A stretch of DNA of 64,000 nucleotides, from positions 198,762-262,761 of the forward strand of contig VSDK01011235.1 of NCBI GenBank assembly GCA_009767595.1, written 5' to 3'. Positions 1 to 11,110 of this stretch are shown one piece after another. This DNA is from Symbiodinium kawagutii. Lineage: Eukaryota; Sar; Dinophyceae; Suessiales; Symbiodiniaceae. Under the pieces are notes generated by a model, which was not told the origin of the DNA, made no database searches, and worked only from the letters and a program-made list of their open reading frames with translations. A program made the translations under genes and the position numbers. Position 1 is the first letter of the stretch, and every line of letters starts with the position of its first letter.

Positions 1-2289
1 AATTGAGTCCAAACGTGGCAAATACGGTCCAGTCGTGTACTGTGATTTCCCGGCGTCTTATTTGTTTGTGTTTCATGGTATCATTTTTTTCGCTCTTTTC
101 AAACATAATGTATTGTTTTCTCCATGTTTTTCTGATTGAGGGATTGGGATTCGTTCAATATTCTATCTACTTCAGGATCGTGGCAATACAACGCAACAGG
201 AGAGAACGCACATGCACATACATATTCATACACGGCTTACATTACTGGCATAGCCTACATCACGCAAAAAATTCACAACATGGAGACAAACGCACCTATG
301 TACGCACAGGCATTACATATCATTGTACATAAACGCACACAGCGAAGCACAACTTGACAATACAGTTCATTGATGTCCATTGAGCATAACACCGTTCAAT
401 TCCTCCAAAGATTTGAATTTGGCCTCACTGTAGACCAGTTGTGCGAACTCTTTGCATCTATTTGCGACCTTCCTACAAGCCCCAATATGTTTAATCCTTG
501 TCGACGCACAGAAAAGGAAACTAGTCATGTGAGGGACCAGTAGACTATAGAGTATCGCGCTTCTGACTGTGTATACTCTACATGGCCATAAATCCGATCA
601 ACAAATCGCATTGGAAACGGTTATTTAAGCCGCTAGAGTCCGAAATTCATAAAGCATCTTATTTCCTTTCTATTCATTTTTTGGGCACAACATATTCCAC
701 CCGCTCCAGTTCCATATTGCCATTCCCACCTTGTCTCAAACATTTTCAATCCTAGTTTGGATTTACCTGAAAATTGTCAGGTTATGTCGTGGATGCACGC
801 ATGTATGGATAGCATGGTGATTCTGATGCATGGTGTGTTTTGCCATGATATGCTATTTGAAGCCCGTGCATGGTCATGCAATGTGTGTAATGCAATGCAA
901 ATGTGACGTTATGCAATGTGATGTGATGTAATTAATGCCATGTAGTGCAGTGTACAGTGCCGTAGTGTAGTGTGTATATGTGTGTATATTTGAATAAATG
1001 TAGTGTAACGTAGTGTAATGTGACGCAACACAGGGCAAAACAACATAAGCATGCTCGCATGTACCGAACACAATGCAATACAGTGCAAACATGCACACAC
1101 ACACACACATATGCATGTTGATATGACATGTAGGACAGGTATGCATGCGTGCTGTATCTATCTATCTACTGCAATGTGCTGCCATGGCATGGTGTGGTGT
1201 GGTCTGTTTAGGGAGGCATATGGTGATGTATTGGAATGGTATGGTGTGCATGTTCTCTGGTGCAGCGTAATGAGATGCGTCATGCATCTAAAAAAACACC
1301 TCACACACATAAATGCACATAAAGTCTACATCAAGTGTACATAAAATGTACATGAATACACTCGAATGTATACGTAGTTTCCCTTGATTTTGTCATGTTT
1401 CCTCACACATTCGGATGGGGCCCCGTTTCTGGAAATCGCGTAAGGTGCTGGCCCCATGCCATCGAAGCTGCGGGAGATGCCCAAGGGAGGAGGAAAGACG
1501 ATGCTCTTCACCAATGGGGAGTGTGCCCATCAAGAAACCGTTGAGAAGGCCATGAAACGAACGAGAAGAGATGTGAAATCTAGTTAATGAAAGAGAGAGA
1601 AAGATGAAAGGAAATCAAAAATGAAATGAAAGGAATAGAGAGAGAGGAAAGATAATGCAAAGCATACTCCAAAATAGGGGAGGATAGCCATCCCAAGGCC
1701 AGTGTTTGAGTTTCTTTTTGCGACATAGTGAGGTGAAGTGAGCCTTACTGTAGAGTTCCTGGAGGTATGTATGTAGCCCGCCTTGCGAAGAATTATGATT
1801 TACAGCGCTTCGACAGTTCATGAGTCTAGCGCAAGATAGGCAATGATTTCTGGCAGGCCTCGCCAATTGTTTTTTCTTCCCAAAGAGCTACCACAACCCA
1901 AAACCACCAATGACAGGCCATTCTTTCCTACTCCAGGGCACTGTGCATCACTAGGCCGCTTCCGCTCCAAAATGACGCGCCAAACCACCCCAACCGGTCC
2001 GTATAGCTTTCTATTTCTTCCTTCCATCGCCAGTCGGTCCTGCTCCGTCCCATGCTCCACTACTACTCTCTCTTTTGCACTCCTCACAACCATCTCATTC
2101 GTCATGTGATGTGACATCGTTTCTTGATGTTTTTTGTATCTTGGTTTTCTGGCATTTGTAGTCTTACATTTTCAGGCAGCAGTTTCCAAGAACCGGCAGA
2201 GTTCCTCGATTTATTGATGGCAACATCCAGCTTAAGGGGGCCTGGCGCCAGACCCGTAGGAGCATCTCCACCCATCTCCACCCTTTCAG
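1..2289. other. Mostly non-coding stretch
   Basis: I see no convincing gene here apart from one weak exon listed separately. The segment at about 880-1110 is a degenerate TGTAATG/ATGTGATG-type simple repeat followed by a short CA run, so the open frames crossing it are low-complexity. The open frames near 1820-2110 occur on both strands with no splice signals that would favour one. Confidence 0.5.
1450..1587 (+). CDS. Possible short exon, unrecognised
   Basis: An open frame running to TAA at 1585-1587 reads GPMPSKLREMPKGGGKTMLF and on to a basic tail (KRTRRDVKSS). Composition is protein-like, and codon use resembles the better exons of the window. There is no confirmed partner exon and no family match, so it may be a gene relic. 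Confidence 0.22.
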   Translation, partial: GPMPSKLREMPKGGGKTMLFTNGECAHQETVEKAMKRTRRDVKSS

Positions 2290-2571
2290 GTGCATCTCCC
2301 GGGCTATGGCATCACGGATGGAGCCAGCACACTTGCGAAAGTCCTCCTGTCCAGAATCCAGATATCAGTCTATTCTCCAGGGTATCGCCGGCAGCAACAG
2401 CAGTACCAACAACAGATTGGTATGCAAATGCAACAGCAAATGATGGCTCAGAATGCTCAAAATGGCATGCAGCAAATGCAAGTCAATCACATAGTGCAAG
2501 TGCCTGTGCAACCCGTTGGTCTACCTGCCGGCGGTCACATGCATGGAATGAACTTGCCGACTCAAGGTTGA
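2290..2571 (+). CDS. Terminal exon of a Gln/Met-rich protein
   Basis: A pyrimidine-rich acceptor (CCCTTTCAG) directly precedes an open frame that starts VHLPGYGITDGAST and ends in TGA at 2569-2571. The middle is strongly Gln/Met-rich (IGMQMQQQMMAQNAQNGMQQ), followed by VPVQPVGLPAGGHMHGMN. Such low-complexity Q/M tails occur in RNA-binding and transcription-associated proteins, but no domain is visible and no function can be assigned. It is probably the last exon, because AT-rich non-coding sequence follows. Upstream exons were not identified with confidence. Confidence 0.5.
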   Translation: MHLPGYGITDGASTLAKVLLSRIQISVYSPGYRRQQQQYQQQIGMQMQQQMMAQNAQNGMQQMQVNHIVQVPVQPVGLPAGGHMHGMNLPTQG

Positions 2572-3105
2572 ATTTGACCGCCAGTCAGACTGCAAATGAC
2601 TGCCTGCAAATGTTTGCCGCGTGAAAAAAAGGGGAGACTTTGCGCAGCCACGGCAATTACGCAAACCTTATTATAGAAGAGGCCGTTTGATACCCTTGAG
2701 AGCTCTTACATTCACGATCATAAGAAGTCGTCTCATATCCTTAAGCCCAAGCTCTCACACGGTCTCACATTACCTTCAAGTCGTGTGCACGCCTTCCTTT
2801 GCAGGTTTTGCATGGTGTCACTGTGTTACCAGCTCTATTTCCCCGTGAGGCACTTCACATGCTCCGAGATGTTGGTGACAAGAAGTTCGGGCCTTTGTGA
2901 TCTAAATTATATATCAGCCACGCAAACGATTTGTTGCTAACAGAGTTGATCGATTGCACAAAAAGCTGATTTTTAGGACGCCCTCAAGATTAGGGGATTT
3001 GAGGCCAGAACCGGAATAATCGCCACCAAGAACAATGACCATTCTCACTTCACCATATTTCACCGTTCACGACAAATCAAAAGCACATACGATCTGCAAG
3101 GGCAG

Positions 3106-3190
3106 GTGCAGTGGGAATGGCTTGGAGGGATGGTTGCTCCTGTTGCTGTTGATGTGGTTCTCTACACGCGGGCATCTTCGATTGGAGCAA
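3106..3190 (+). CDS. Possible internal exon, unrecognised
   Basis: After an acceptor-like GGGCAG the frame reads VQWEWLGGMVAPVAVDVVLY and continues TRASSIGAT. Codon use is G/C-ending like other exons here. The 3' boundary is unclear because the frame runs on into T-rich sequence that looks intronic. No family is recognised. Confidence 0.3.
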
Positions 3191-3540
3191 CCTGTTTGGT
3201 GCGACTACTTTTCTTTTGTTGCCAAGCTCCTTCTTTCCGCACCCTTGTTGGAACAATTATCGCAGGATCTAGGAGGAGCTATGTGCCCACAGTGTTTTGC
3301 GCAGTTTGGGAGTTGTTCAAGTTCAAAGTTCCTGTGATAACCTTGGTTTCCCATTCAAATGGCATCCCCTCCAAAATAGTAAACCTAGGCTTTGTTTATC
3401 CGGGGTCAACATAAAACTAGACTAGTAAACGACTGTTTAGTAATTGTAGTAAGCTGCAGATTTTCAAGGGTTTTGACGTTGAGCCGGCGCTACCTGCTTG
3501 CTGTCTCGCTGCCACCTCGCCTTGCTAACACTTTCCCAGA

Positions 3541-3573
3541 AACATCGATGGATGGATGGATGGAGGGATGGAC

Positions 3574-3615
<42 letters not shown>

Positions 3616-3636
3616 CTAGAGAGATAGATAGATGGC

Positions 3637-3668
<32 letters not shown>

Positions 3669-3715
3669 CATAGATAGATAGACAGAGAGATAGATAGAAA
3701 GATAGATAGATAGAC

Positions 3716-3763
<48 letters not shown>

Positions 3764-4058
3764 CTAGAGAGATAGATAGATAGCTAGAGAGATAGATAGA
3801 TAGATAGCTAGAGAGATAGATAGATAGATAGATAGATAGAAAGAAAGAAAGAAAGAATGAAAGAAAGATAGATAATGATAGATAGTGATAGATAATGATA
3901 GATAATGATAGATAATGATAGATAATGATAGATAATGATAGATGGAAGGAAAATTAAGGAAGTAAAGGAAGAAAAACCGATGGATAGACGGAGATAGATG
4001 GATGGAAGGAAGGATGGATGGGTGGATAGATGGATAGATGGATAGATGGATGGATAGG
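3541..4058 (+). repeat. GATA/GATG tetranucleotide microsatellite array
   Basis: About 0.5 kb of imperfect (GATA)n, interrupted by GCTAGAGA units, a short AAAG run, a block of GATAATGATA units, and GATG units at both ends. It is an ordinary compound microsatellite with internal higher-order duplication; the GATAGCTAGAGA motif recurs several times. Confidence 0.95.
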
Positions 4059-4717
4059 TAAACAGACAGTTAAGAAGGGTAAGATAACATGCCGTTTTTT
4101 AAAGGGCAGTTACCTCTTTACATTCACAAGAGGTCTGTGCCTTCAGTCCCTGACTGCATGTGCCTTGGCCGCGCCAAACATGTATACTTCCCCCGACCTG
4201 TCCAAACATCATCAAACATCAATGTTGATGTGCAGAGGAAGTTGCGAGACCCTGCGGGTCAATGAATGGACCAAAAGTGAACGGACGTGTGCGACGCATG
4301 GTCGCAGATCGTTGCAGTACTTCATGTTTCATGCTTCGAAGTTTAGATTCGTGGTGCCATTGGAGATGACGCTAGAGACCTGGCAGACAATTCGCAAACA
4401 ACCATATTTGGTGTGTGCCGAAGCCAGGGCATTCACTTATTCTGCGAGCTCAGGCTGGAAGGCCTAGCGCTGTTAGCCATGAGCGAGACATACATGATGT
4501 CAGATCCCCAGTAATTTCTGCATATCTTTTGCGTCAGTCAGTCAGTCACTCAGTCAGTTCCGAAATTCATTCAGATGCACAGATCCCGGGCAGAAATGGT
4601 CAGAAAACGTCCCCAAAATGTTGCAGAGTACATATCATGACTCCGTTCGCACCATGCGTCAGAGTTTGAAGATCACCACTGGCATCACCATCTTGTGTTT
4701 TCTCATTTGCCATCCAG

Positions 4718-4797
4718 GCGGCCAGCGCTCATTGAAGCTAAGTCAGCAGCAGATGCTGCACTCAAGGTCTTTGAGGAGCACCGGACTGGGAGCGCAT
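4718..4797 (+). CDS. Short exon upstream of the glycosyltransferase gene
   Basis: A CATCCAG acceptor precedes a frame that reads RPALIEAKSAADAALKVFEE followed by HRTGSA, then TGA (4797-4799). The Ala/Lys/Glu-rich helix-like sequence and codon use are convincing for coding DNA. The exon may end at a GA donor just before the stop (AT|GAGTGC). Whether it belongs to the gene starting at 5096 or to an upstream gene cannot be told; the glycosyltransferase domain begins right at the downstream ATG, which favours a separate gene. Confidence 0.45.
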
Positions 4798-5095
4798 GAG
4801 TGCCTGTGAGTGCCCGACAGGGACTGGCCTCGTATGGCCTCATTTCTCGTTAATTAAGCTCAGTGCCCAAACAGGTGTCAGCAAGCGACTGGACATCACT
4901 TTTGTCGCGTTCTTGGCTCAACACCCGCGCTCTGCCGATATCAGAACAGCTTTTTTTTGTTTCCAGAAGCCCTCTCACTGCAATTCTTCTTGAAACATAG
5001 CAGTGATCACCGTCACAAAGAAAAGACAGACCCACACAGAAACAGATGGAAAATCCACCCGTTTGGGCCATTACTTCCTTCGTCATGCTCCAGCC

Positions 5096-7426
5096 ATGGC
5101 TTCATGGGTGGTGGCAATTCCAACATTTGACCGTGTGGACTCGCTCAAGCAGAAAACACTGCAACTATTGCAGGAAGCGCACGTTTCTTTCACCCGAATT
5201 TACATTTTTGCAGATCCTGACCAGTTCGAAGAGTATGTGAAGGTTTTGCAACCTCTTGGCCTACACGTGGTGAAAGGTGAGAAAGGGATCTGCAATCAAA
5301 GAAATGCAATTATGAAATACTTCAAGCCTGGTGATCGCATCGTAGAAATGGACGATGACATCTCTGCTTTGTTGACCAGCACAGGGGCACTCCGAAGTGA
5401 CCGAAGTGCTAGGAGCGTCACAGTGCCTTCAGAAAATTTGGAGTTTATCATCAACCACATTTGGGAGATTGCTGACCGCGAAAAGTGCACGCTGTGGGGT
5501 ATCTATCCCACGCCAAATACTTGGATGCTGTCAAGAACCTACACATTGGGTCTGGCAAAAAGCACCGGACAATTGCAAGGCTACTACAATCCAGGCAGGC
5601 GGTGAAGTGAAAACATCTCTAGAGAGAGTAGCATTCCTATTTGCTGTGTTATGTTTTACATGTCATGTTATATAATGTGATGCATTCCGCCGAGGAGTAG
5701 AGTGCAATACATAGACAATCTAAACCACAAAGTATTCGCAAAAAGAATGCAAATGAGTATCCGACCAAGATACCCGGACCAAAGTATATAGATTGTTGAA
5801 ACTGCCTTGAAGCCTGCATGACTGATAGGGGGTCACCATAATACCGATACCCCTTCAGTTCAAAACCAACACTTCCAAACCCACATCACCCGTAGGGTGT
5901 TATCATGATCTTGATGTCAATTGCGACTATGAAATACTGTAATATAGAAATATAGATCTATATTCATATATATATATATATATCGTTTTTTGGGTCTGCA
6001 ATCCATGCAGTCAATAAGAATCAATACATATCATATCTTCATTTTGCACGTTGCATGTTGATCATTTTTGTTCTAAGTCTGTGTTCGTTTGATGCCAGGT
6101 GATCTTCAGCTGACAGTGCCTGTCATGGAAGACTATGAGCGGGTCCTTCACTTCTTTAGCCAGGGCCATTCTTGCCTGAGATGTGATTATCTTAGTGTGA
6201 AAAGTGACAATAAAGGCCGCGGTGGTTGCGCCTCTGCCTTCTCCGACTATTCAGTTGAACAGATGAAGGACAAGGAAGAAAAGGCCCACTTTGTCCTTGC
6301 GGCGCTTGTCACTGCATGATTTCTAGACATTTGAAATTGGAGACTTTGGGTGATGTCATTCAATTAATTTCTTGGTGTGGTTGACTCCCCCGTGGTGTTC
6401 ACCACCGTTCCTTTCATTCTGTTGGGTTGGGGTTGAAATGGCACCTGTTGTCCCGTTTCTCAAACTCCAAATTGACAGGTTCTTCGGCATCCAAGAGAGG
6501 TTGCAGAAGCAAATGCTGTCAAGCAGCTGCAAGCTCGCTACCCTTCACTGATCAGATATACCCAGCCATCCAAGCATGTAAACAAGGTAGTGCCAGTGCA
6601 CGGAAAGGTCAGATACTTTCCTCCTGGGTGGCGCATGATGTTCAAGCCGCAAGACACAATGCGTTACATCTCGGCAACGGATGTTTCAGGCAAATTTGCG
6701 CGAAAATTGGGCCTTGGAAAAGATATCAAACCCATTGAAACAGTAGTGAACGGTCGGGTGCTTGACGCAAGGGCAGAAGGAGACCAAGGAGACAGCCCTG
6801 AGGAAGAGCACAGCAGTGAGGAGGAGCGAGAACTGGACCTTTTAATTCTGAAGAGTTTGAAGGTCAGCGAATTGAGAGAGTTGTGTCAAGCAGCGGGCTT
6901 GCCAGACTCTGGACCAAGAACACAGCTCATCCGTCGGCTTGTGAATCCAGAGGACGAACCCAAGCCCAAGAAACGGAAAAAGGATGCAAAAGACGAGGAA
7001 CTGAAGGAGAAGAATTCGGAGAAGAAGGAGAAAAAAGAGGAGAAAAAGGATCGCAAAGAGAAGGAACGAAAGGCGCCAAAGGAGCGGAAGGAGCCGAAGG
7101 AAGCGAAGGAAGCGAAGGAGGCGAAGAGACCACAAATATCAAAAGAGTCAAAAGAGCCTCAGGATTCTCAGTCCAGAGACAAGCCGGAAGATGAGCTGAC
7201 CAGATTGGAGGCAATATTGGCAGAGCACGATGTGGAAGCCGAGGGATCGGCTCCGGCTGAGGCTCCAAGGATAGCTCAGAGCACCAGTGTGGAAGGTATA
7301 GCACCGGCCGTGGAAACCAGAGAAGCAGTAAAAGCGATGGAAGCAATGGAAGCGATGGAAGCGATGGAAGCGATGGAAATGAGAAGGAAGGACTCTCAAG
7401 CCGAATTGTTCTGTGATCAACCGTGA
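5096..7426 (+). CDS. TAGT-like glycosyltransferase with SAP DNA-binding domain
   Basis: Three exons fit in frame: 5096-5594, 6099-6313 and 6479-7426 (predicted 553 aa). Introns begin with GC (CAG|GCAGGC; ACT|GCATGA) and end in CAG. Exon 1 starts WVVAIPTFDRVDSLKQKTL and carries GICNQRNAIMKYF, then a DDD metal-binding motif at residues 86-88 (VEMDDDISAL). Exon 2 has EDYERVLHFF and LRCDYLSVKS; exon 3 starts LRHPREVAEANAV. This order matches, from memory, the TET-associated glycosyltransferase (TAGT) group, which is related to base-J glucosyltransferases. Residues about 359-392 form a SAP motif (LKVSELRELCQAAGLPDSG). A Lys/Glu-rich tail and an MEA repeat follow. The ATG at 5096 is chosen because the domain starts there; the frame is open back to 5003. 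Intron 1 holds a TA microsatellite. A nuclear role acting on DNA bases is inference. Confidence 0.8.
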
Positions 7427-7631
7427 TCATCAATGATCGACATGTTTTTTCATTTTCTGCAAGGTCTTTTTTGTTCATTCGTTGGATTCACTCTTTTGAA
7501 TTCTGATACTTTTTCTTCTTTTCAAATTCCTTTTTTTTTAAATGTTGAATTTTCTTCATTTTATATGTTCTTTTGAAATTCTTTCCTCAGTTCTTCTCAC
7601 TCAGAGTTTACGCCAGGCTTAGGAGTTGCAG

Positions 7632-7671
7632 GTGGCTCCTGGATCCAAAAGATCAAAGTTGACATTTCCAG
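7632..7671 (+). CDS. Possible small exon
   Basis: TTGCAG precedes and CAG|GTCATG follows this 40-base segment. Two frames are open: VAPGSKRSKLTFP and GSWIQKIKVDIS. The second resembles a KH-type strand-helix piece, but it is too short to prove. It may belong with the exon ending at 7912. Confidence 0.25.
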
Positions 7672-7705
7672 GTCATGTGAATTCATGTGATATGACGATT
7701 TATGA

Positions 7706-7912
7706 CGATGTCGCCAAGCCAAGGAAGACGAGCATGTGAAGCATGCCATGCAGGCCTTGATGCAAGCAGAGGCTGCCAGAGAGACCCAGCAGCGTTTGTT
7801 GGGCCAACAGGCCCGGGGGTCGGCTGTGCACATCGGCAGGTCGTTTGGGTATCCGTCGTCCCATGTGTACAATCCACTGGTCACAGTTGTGCAACTCACC
7901 AAGCTCCGATGA
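7706..7912 (+). CDS. Terminal exon, Gln/Ala-rich helical protein
   Basis: After a TGA the frame reads CRQAKEDEHVKHAMQALMQA, EAARETQQRLLGQQARGSAV and HIGRSFGYPSSHVYN, ending at TGA 7910-7912. The first half is a likely amphipathic helix or coiled coil. The acceptor is probably one of the AAG sites at 7714-7719. No family is recognised. It lies about 0.3 kb downstream of the glycosyltransferase gene and is probably a different gene. Confidence 0.5.
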   Translation, partial: RCRQAKEDEHVKHAMQALMQAEAARETQQRLLGQQARGSAVHIGRSFGYPSSHVYNPLVTVVQLTKLR

Positions 7913-8261
7913 TGTTCCGATGAATTCCAATGTATATAATTCAGTGATATTTTATATATATATATATATATATTTATTTACATTTACATACTTACACTGC
8001 AATTTATAGTAAGTATTGATTTTAATAGTCAGATATCTAAACAACTAAGCAACTATCGAACTAACACACCACTAGCACCTTGGTTGAGTCATAGAAGCAG
8101 AGGGCCAGGCCTGGCCAGCGAGCAAATGAGCGGTCGTGGAAACGTACAGTGTCTATACAAATTGGTGGACATCGTACAGATATTTTTTCTAGCTTTTGTT
8201 GCTCGTTGGTCTGGGCTTTGTTTTACAAACATTCTCGGGCCAGTACTTGCGCCCTGGAGCG

Positions 8262-8308
8262 AGTCGAGACAGACAGACAGACAGACCGACCGACCGACCG
8301 ACCGACGA
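8262..8308 (+). repeat. CAGA/CCGA tetranucleotide repeat
   Basis: A short run of (ACAG)n passes into (ACCG)n. A simple microsatellite. Confidence 0.9.
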
Positions 8309-8691
8309 GCAGACAGATGACGCTGCTGCGTGCACTTGGGATGACTGATTTGTTTGACTAAAAAACTGCAATGCACAGCCGAACCGATGATTATCATACA
8401 ATTTTGAGTGGCGAGGATTGTAGGAGGCTTGAAATGAAAGACTTCATGCTAATTACCGGACCGGCTAAAGAACATTCAAGCAGCACACCGTCACAAGATG
8501 TCTTGCCACTTCAAATCGACCATCCTACGCCTACGCGAGCGTACAGCCTTCGGGCCTGTTCTGGTTGAAAGCTGACTTTTTGGTTTGGAGGTTGAGGTTG
8601 GTAATTTGGCTAAGGAGAATCGTAGAAGAGTGAAGAGAGATCTGGTAGGAACCGCCATTTGCGTTGCAGGCTGAACTGATCCTGGAAGCCT

Positions 8692-8931
8692 GTGGCCGTG
8701 TGCCACTGGAAGCTTCCGGTCAAAGTGCAGGACAGCTGCAGCCAGCGCCGTTGTTGCCCCTTTGCGCACCAAGTGTGCAAGTGTGGCAGCCGGCTTCATC
8801 CGTGCGACAACTACGAGACTTTGCACCCCGCCATCGAAACCCAGGCCATCCGCAAGAAAGGCCTGGGGGAGGGCGGAGGCGACCCACACATGTCCACACC
8901 ATTTCCCGAAGGAGGTTGTGGAGTTGAATGA
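8692..8931 (+). CDS. Cys-rich exon, possible zinc-binding segment
   Basis: This frame reads VAVCHWKLPVKVQDSCSQRR, then CCPFAHQVCKCGSRLHPCDN, then KKGLGEGGGDPHMSTPFPEG, to TGA. The many Cys and His residues (QDSCSQRRCCPFAH, CKCGSRLHPC) suggest a CCCH-like or other zinc-binding fold. The other two frames are also open for part of the segment, so the frame choice rests on the Cys/His pattern and on composition. Its start is uncertain; AAG or CAG acceptors lie at 8687-8727. Confidence 0.45.
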   Translation: MAVCHWKLPVKVQDSCSQRRCCPFAHQVCKCGSRLHPCDNYETLHPAIETQAIRKKGLGEGGGDPHMSTPFPEGGCGVE

Positions 8932-9397
8932 GTTGACATATACATAAATAGCATGCCATTGAACCTACGGGATGGCGATGGAAAAAAACATATCATCATA
9001 TTTTTATATATTTTTTGCTTTGTGATTTCATATACACAAAACAGTACATGGCAGAACGAAACTGATAAGTCTGTTTCTATGAGTTATATTATTATGCAGT
9101 AAATAGTTCATGCCAGGACAACCTGGTGACACCGAAACGCAAGCCTGGCTGGCATTTGTTTGTCCAGGATTATTTACCTTCATTTGTATATGTATGTAGC
9201 ATCCGAGTTTCAGCACGGAGGGAGGATCCTCTTGAATATAGGAATGGTCGATCACGGTCAGTAATGGCTAGTCATGGTTGATACTAATAGCTAGTGAGTA
9301 TGGTGATTGCTGTTGATGATTGCTGATTATGTTAGATGTTTAAATCAAATTGAATTTTTATTGTGATAATTTTTGCCAAAGTTGCCACAGTGCCCAG

Positions 9398-9500
9398 GCG
9401 TCTGCATCCCTGGCAGCCTGGCCAACCTTGAGGCTGCAGGGAGTGGCTTGGCGCTGGTGAAGCACTTCAAACACCGAAAAAGATTGAAACATGTGTCCTT
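9398..9500 (+). CDS. Possible exon, unrecognised
   Basis: A TGCCCAG acceptor is followed by a frame reading VCIPGSLANLEAAGSGLALV and KHFKHRKRLKHV. The 3' boundary is unknown. A second possible exon near 9636-9700 (LHESIDVWQHSGNAPGYF, followed by CAG|GTAC) may belong to the same gene. Confidence 0.3.
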
Positions 9501-10107
9501 CCGATGCAGTGCGACCTATTTCCTATGGGATTCATTCATTTCATGTCTAGTCATTTATTTCAGTTCTAAATCTATGATAGCAAATAAATGCAAATGATAG
9601 TAAGAATCCATAGATGTCTGTCGGATTCTTGCACAAATTGCACGAGAGCATTGATGTTTGGCAGCACTCAGGAAACGCTCCAGGATACTTTCCATGCAGG
9701 TACAGTATAAATAAATAGATGCATATATTATATAGATAATAAATAAACAAATATATATATATATATATAGCAGGGTGACCTGATAGCGATGGAGAGAGAG
9801 AGATATACATATATATATATATTATATAATATTTATATATGTGTGTGTAAGGGCATAAGGTGGAACATACGGAGTAATTACTTTTGATGACATGAGCCGT
9901 GAAGATGTGGAAGCTTGAGCGACGCTCAGTCATACTTGGCACAGCCCAGGCATCTAAATCGAAACAGTTTCAAGTAGATCAGGGACTTCTTTTTAAATTT
10001 TTTCCATTCAATGCGAACAGCAAGAAAGAATAGAAAGATGAAAAAAGGACGGGTGTCCTGGAATATTTGGATACGATTGGATCCTCATGTCGATTCAGGC
10101 TTCCCAG

Positions 10108-10223
10108 GCAACGATCACATGCTCTGCAGGTGCTTCTGCAAGCTGCAAGGGCAACCAGTGGCAGAGAGCTCCTGCTGTCGAGCGAACCTGCGCAGCCATA
10201 TTCGCATAAAGTTATCCCAACAG
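10108..10223 (+). CDS. Internal exon with GT-AG signals, unrecognised
   Basis: The segment is bounded by TTCCCAG and by CAG|GTAATT. The favoured frame reads QRSHALQVLLQAARATSGRE then LLLSSEPAQPYSHKVIPT, with G/C-ending codons and a helical first half. A second frame (NDHMLCRCFCKLQGQP) is also open. It is the first of a run of + strand exons reaching to about 11.2 kb that probably form one gene. Confidence 0.45.
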
Positions 10224-10273
10224 GTAATTCCATACAAGTCCTAACATGCCTGGCTACTAAAACTTGTTGGCAG

Positions 10274-10388
10274 AGAGCCGAGTGAGGCCTCATCACAAGC
10301 ACCCGCAAACTGCCAGGAGCTGGGTGACAGCCTGAATAAGGCAAAAGCACTTCGAGATGGAGGCCGTTGCTCCATGGTGGGGTGCTGA
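10274..10388 (+). CDS. Exon, unrecognised
   Basis: After TTGGCAG one frame reads EPSEASSQAPANCQELGDSL then NKAKALRDGGRCSMVGC to a TGA at 10386-10388. Composition is convincingly coding. The splice phase does not join simply to the favoured frame of the preceding exon, so one of the two boundaries or frames is wrong. Confidence 0.4.
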
Positions 10389-10422
10389 GAGCAAAGCTGC
10401 ATGGTCCATCGTTCGCTCTTCC

Positions 10423-10432
10423 NNNNNNNNNN
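10423..10432. other. Assembly gap flanked by Illumina adapter sequence
   Basis: Ten N. The left flank ends CGCTCTTCC (10414-10422) and the right flank begins CTTCCGATCT (10433-10442). Both are pieces of the standard Illumina adapter end CGCTCTTCCGATCT, so adapter contamination rather than genome sequence sits on both sides of the gap. Confidence 0.9.
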
Positions 10433-10732
10433 CTTCCGATCTCCGGATTTCTCGGAGCTGCGAGTTTCACTTGGAGCTTTTCGAGCGCGGCAGCTTTCCA
10501 TGATTCAAGGCGAGTGGCAAAGTAGCGGCCGGGGAGCAAGCCATTCAGGCGTGGAAAACAAAGAGGGGGAGAGAAAGAGAGAGAGATATGTAGATATATA
10601 TATATATAGATACATATATGTATATGTACATGCACAATGGCAATGACATGGGTCACATGGCAACACCTTGAATAGAATCTGCAGCAAAAGGCATGAAAAG
10701 ACTTCTTCCTAATCTCTCCCGGTCCCTGCAAG

Positions 10733-10837
10733 GCTGCGATAGAGATCTTTCGTGAGCAAGATGCCAGAAGGCGCAAGCCGCAACAAGCAAGCGGCAAGCA
10801 GCCGTGTTTGCAGCAGGTTGACCGACACCCCAGCAGG
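10733..10837 (+). CDS. Internal exon, unrecognised
   Basis: CTGCAAG precedes the frame AAIEIFREQDARRRKPQQAS then GKQPCLQQVDRHPS, and GTGAGAG follows as a donor. Basic, Gln-rich and probably helical. It lies on the same strand as its neighbours. Confidence 0.45.
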
Positions 10838-10869
10838 GTGAGAGTCATCAGGCTCCCAGTGTGATGCAG

Positions 10870-10942
10870 GTTGGAGGCTGATGAGTTCATTGCCTTGTCG
10901 GCTTGCAGCCCCAGCTTGGCAATGCGAAGTAGAAATCAGTGA
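10870..10942 (+). CDS. Exon, possibly terminal, unrecognised
   Basis: TGATGCAG precedes a frame reading LEADEFIALSACSPSLAMRS and ending RNQ then TGA. Acidic-helical start. It probably continues the exon ending at 10837. Confidence 0.4.
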
Positions 10943-11110
10943 TGAATAGCAATTGGAATTTGGAATAGCAATTGGAATAGCAATAGCATCCCAAAGATAT
11001 CCAAAGCGGTGATTCGAGAGGGAAAGCCGATGCAAAAGCAAGTGCAAACTTTTCTAGATTCACTCATGGTGATGTATGATGTTGAAAGTTGATTCACATT
11101 TTTTCACCGG

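Noticed and set aside
5397..5675. Alternative plus-strand frame inside the glycosyltransferase exon
   Set aside because: Shadow of the real frame, which carries the DDD motif and joins exon 2 in phase.
6842..7478. Minus-strand Ser/Pro/Leu-rich frames opposite the SAP exon
   Set aside because: Mirror of the Lys/Glu-rich coding strand; low complexity, no independent evidence.
8491..8889. 132-codon minus-strand frame opposite the Cys-rich exon
   Set aside because: Less plausible composition and opposite to the direction of all firm genes; treated as a shadow.
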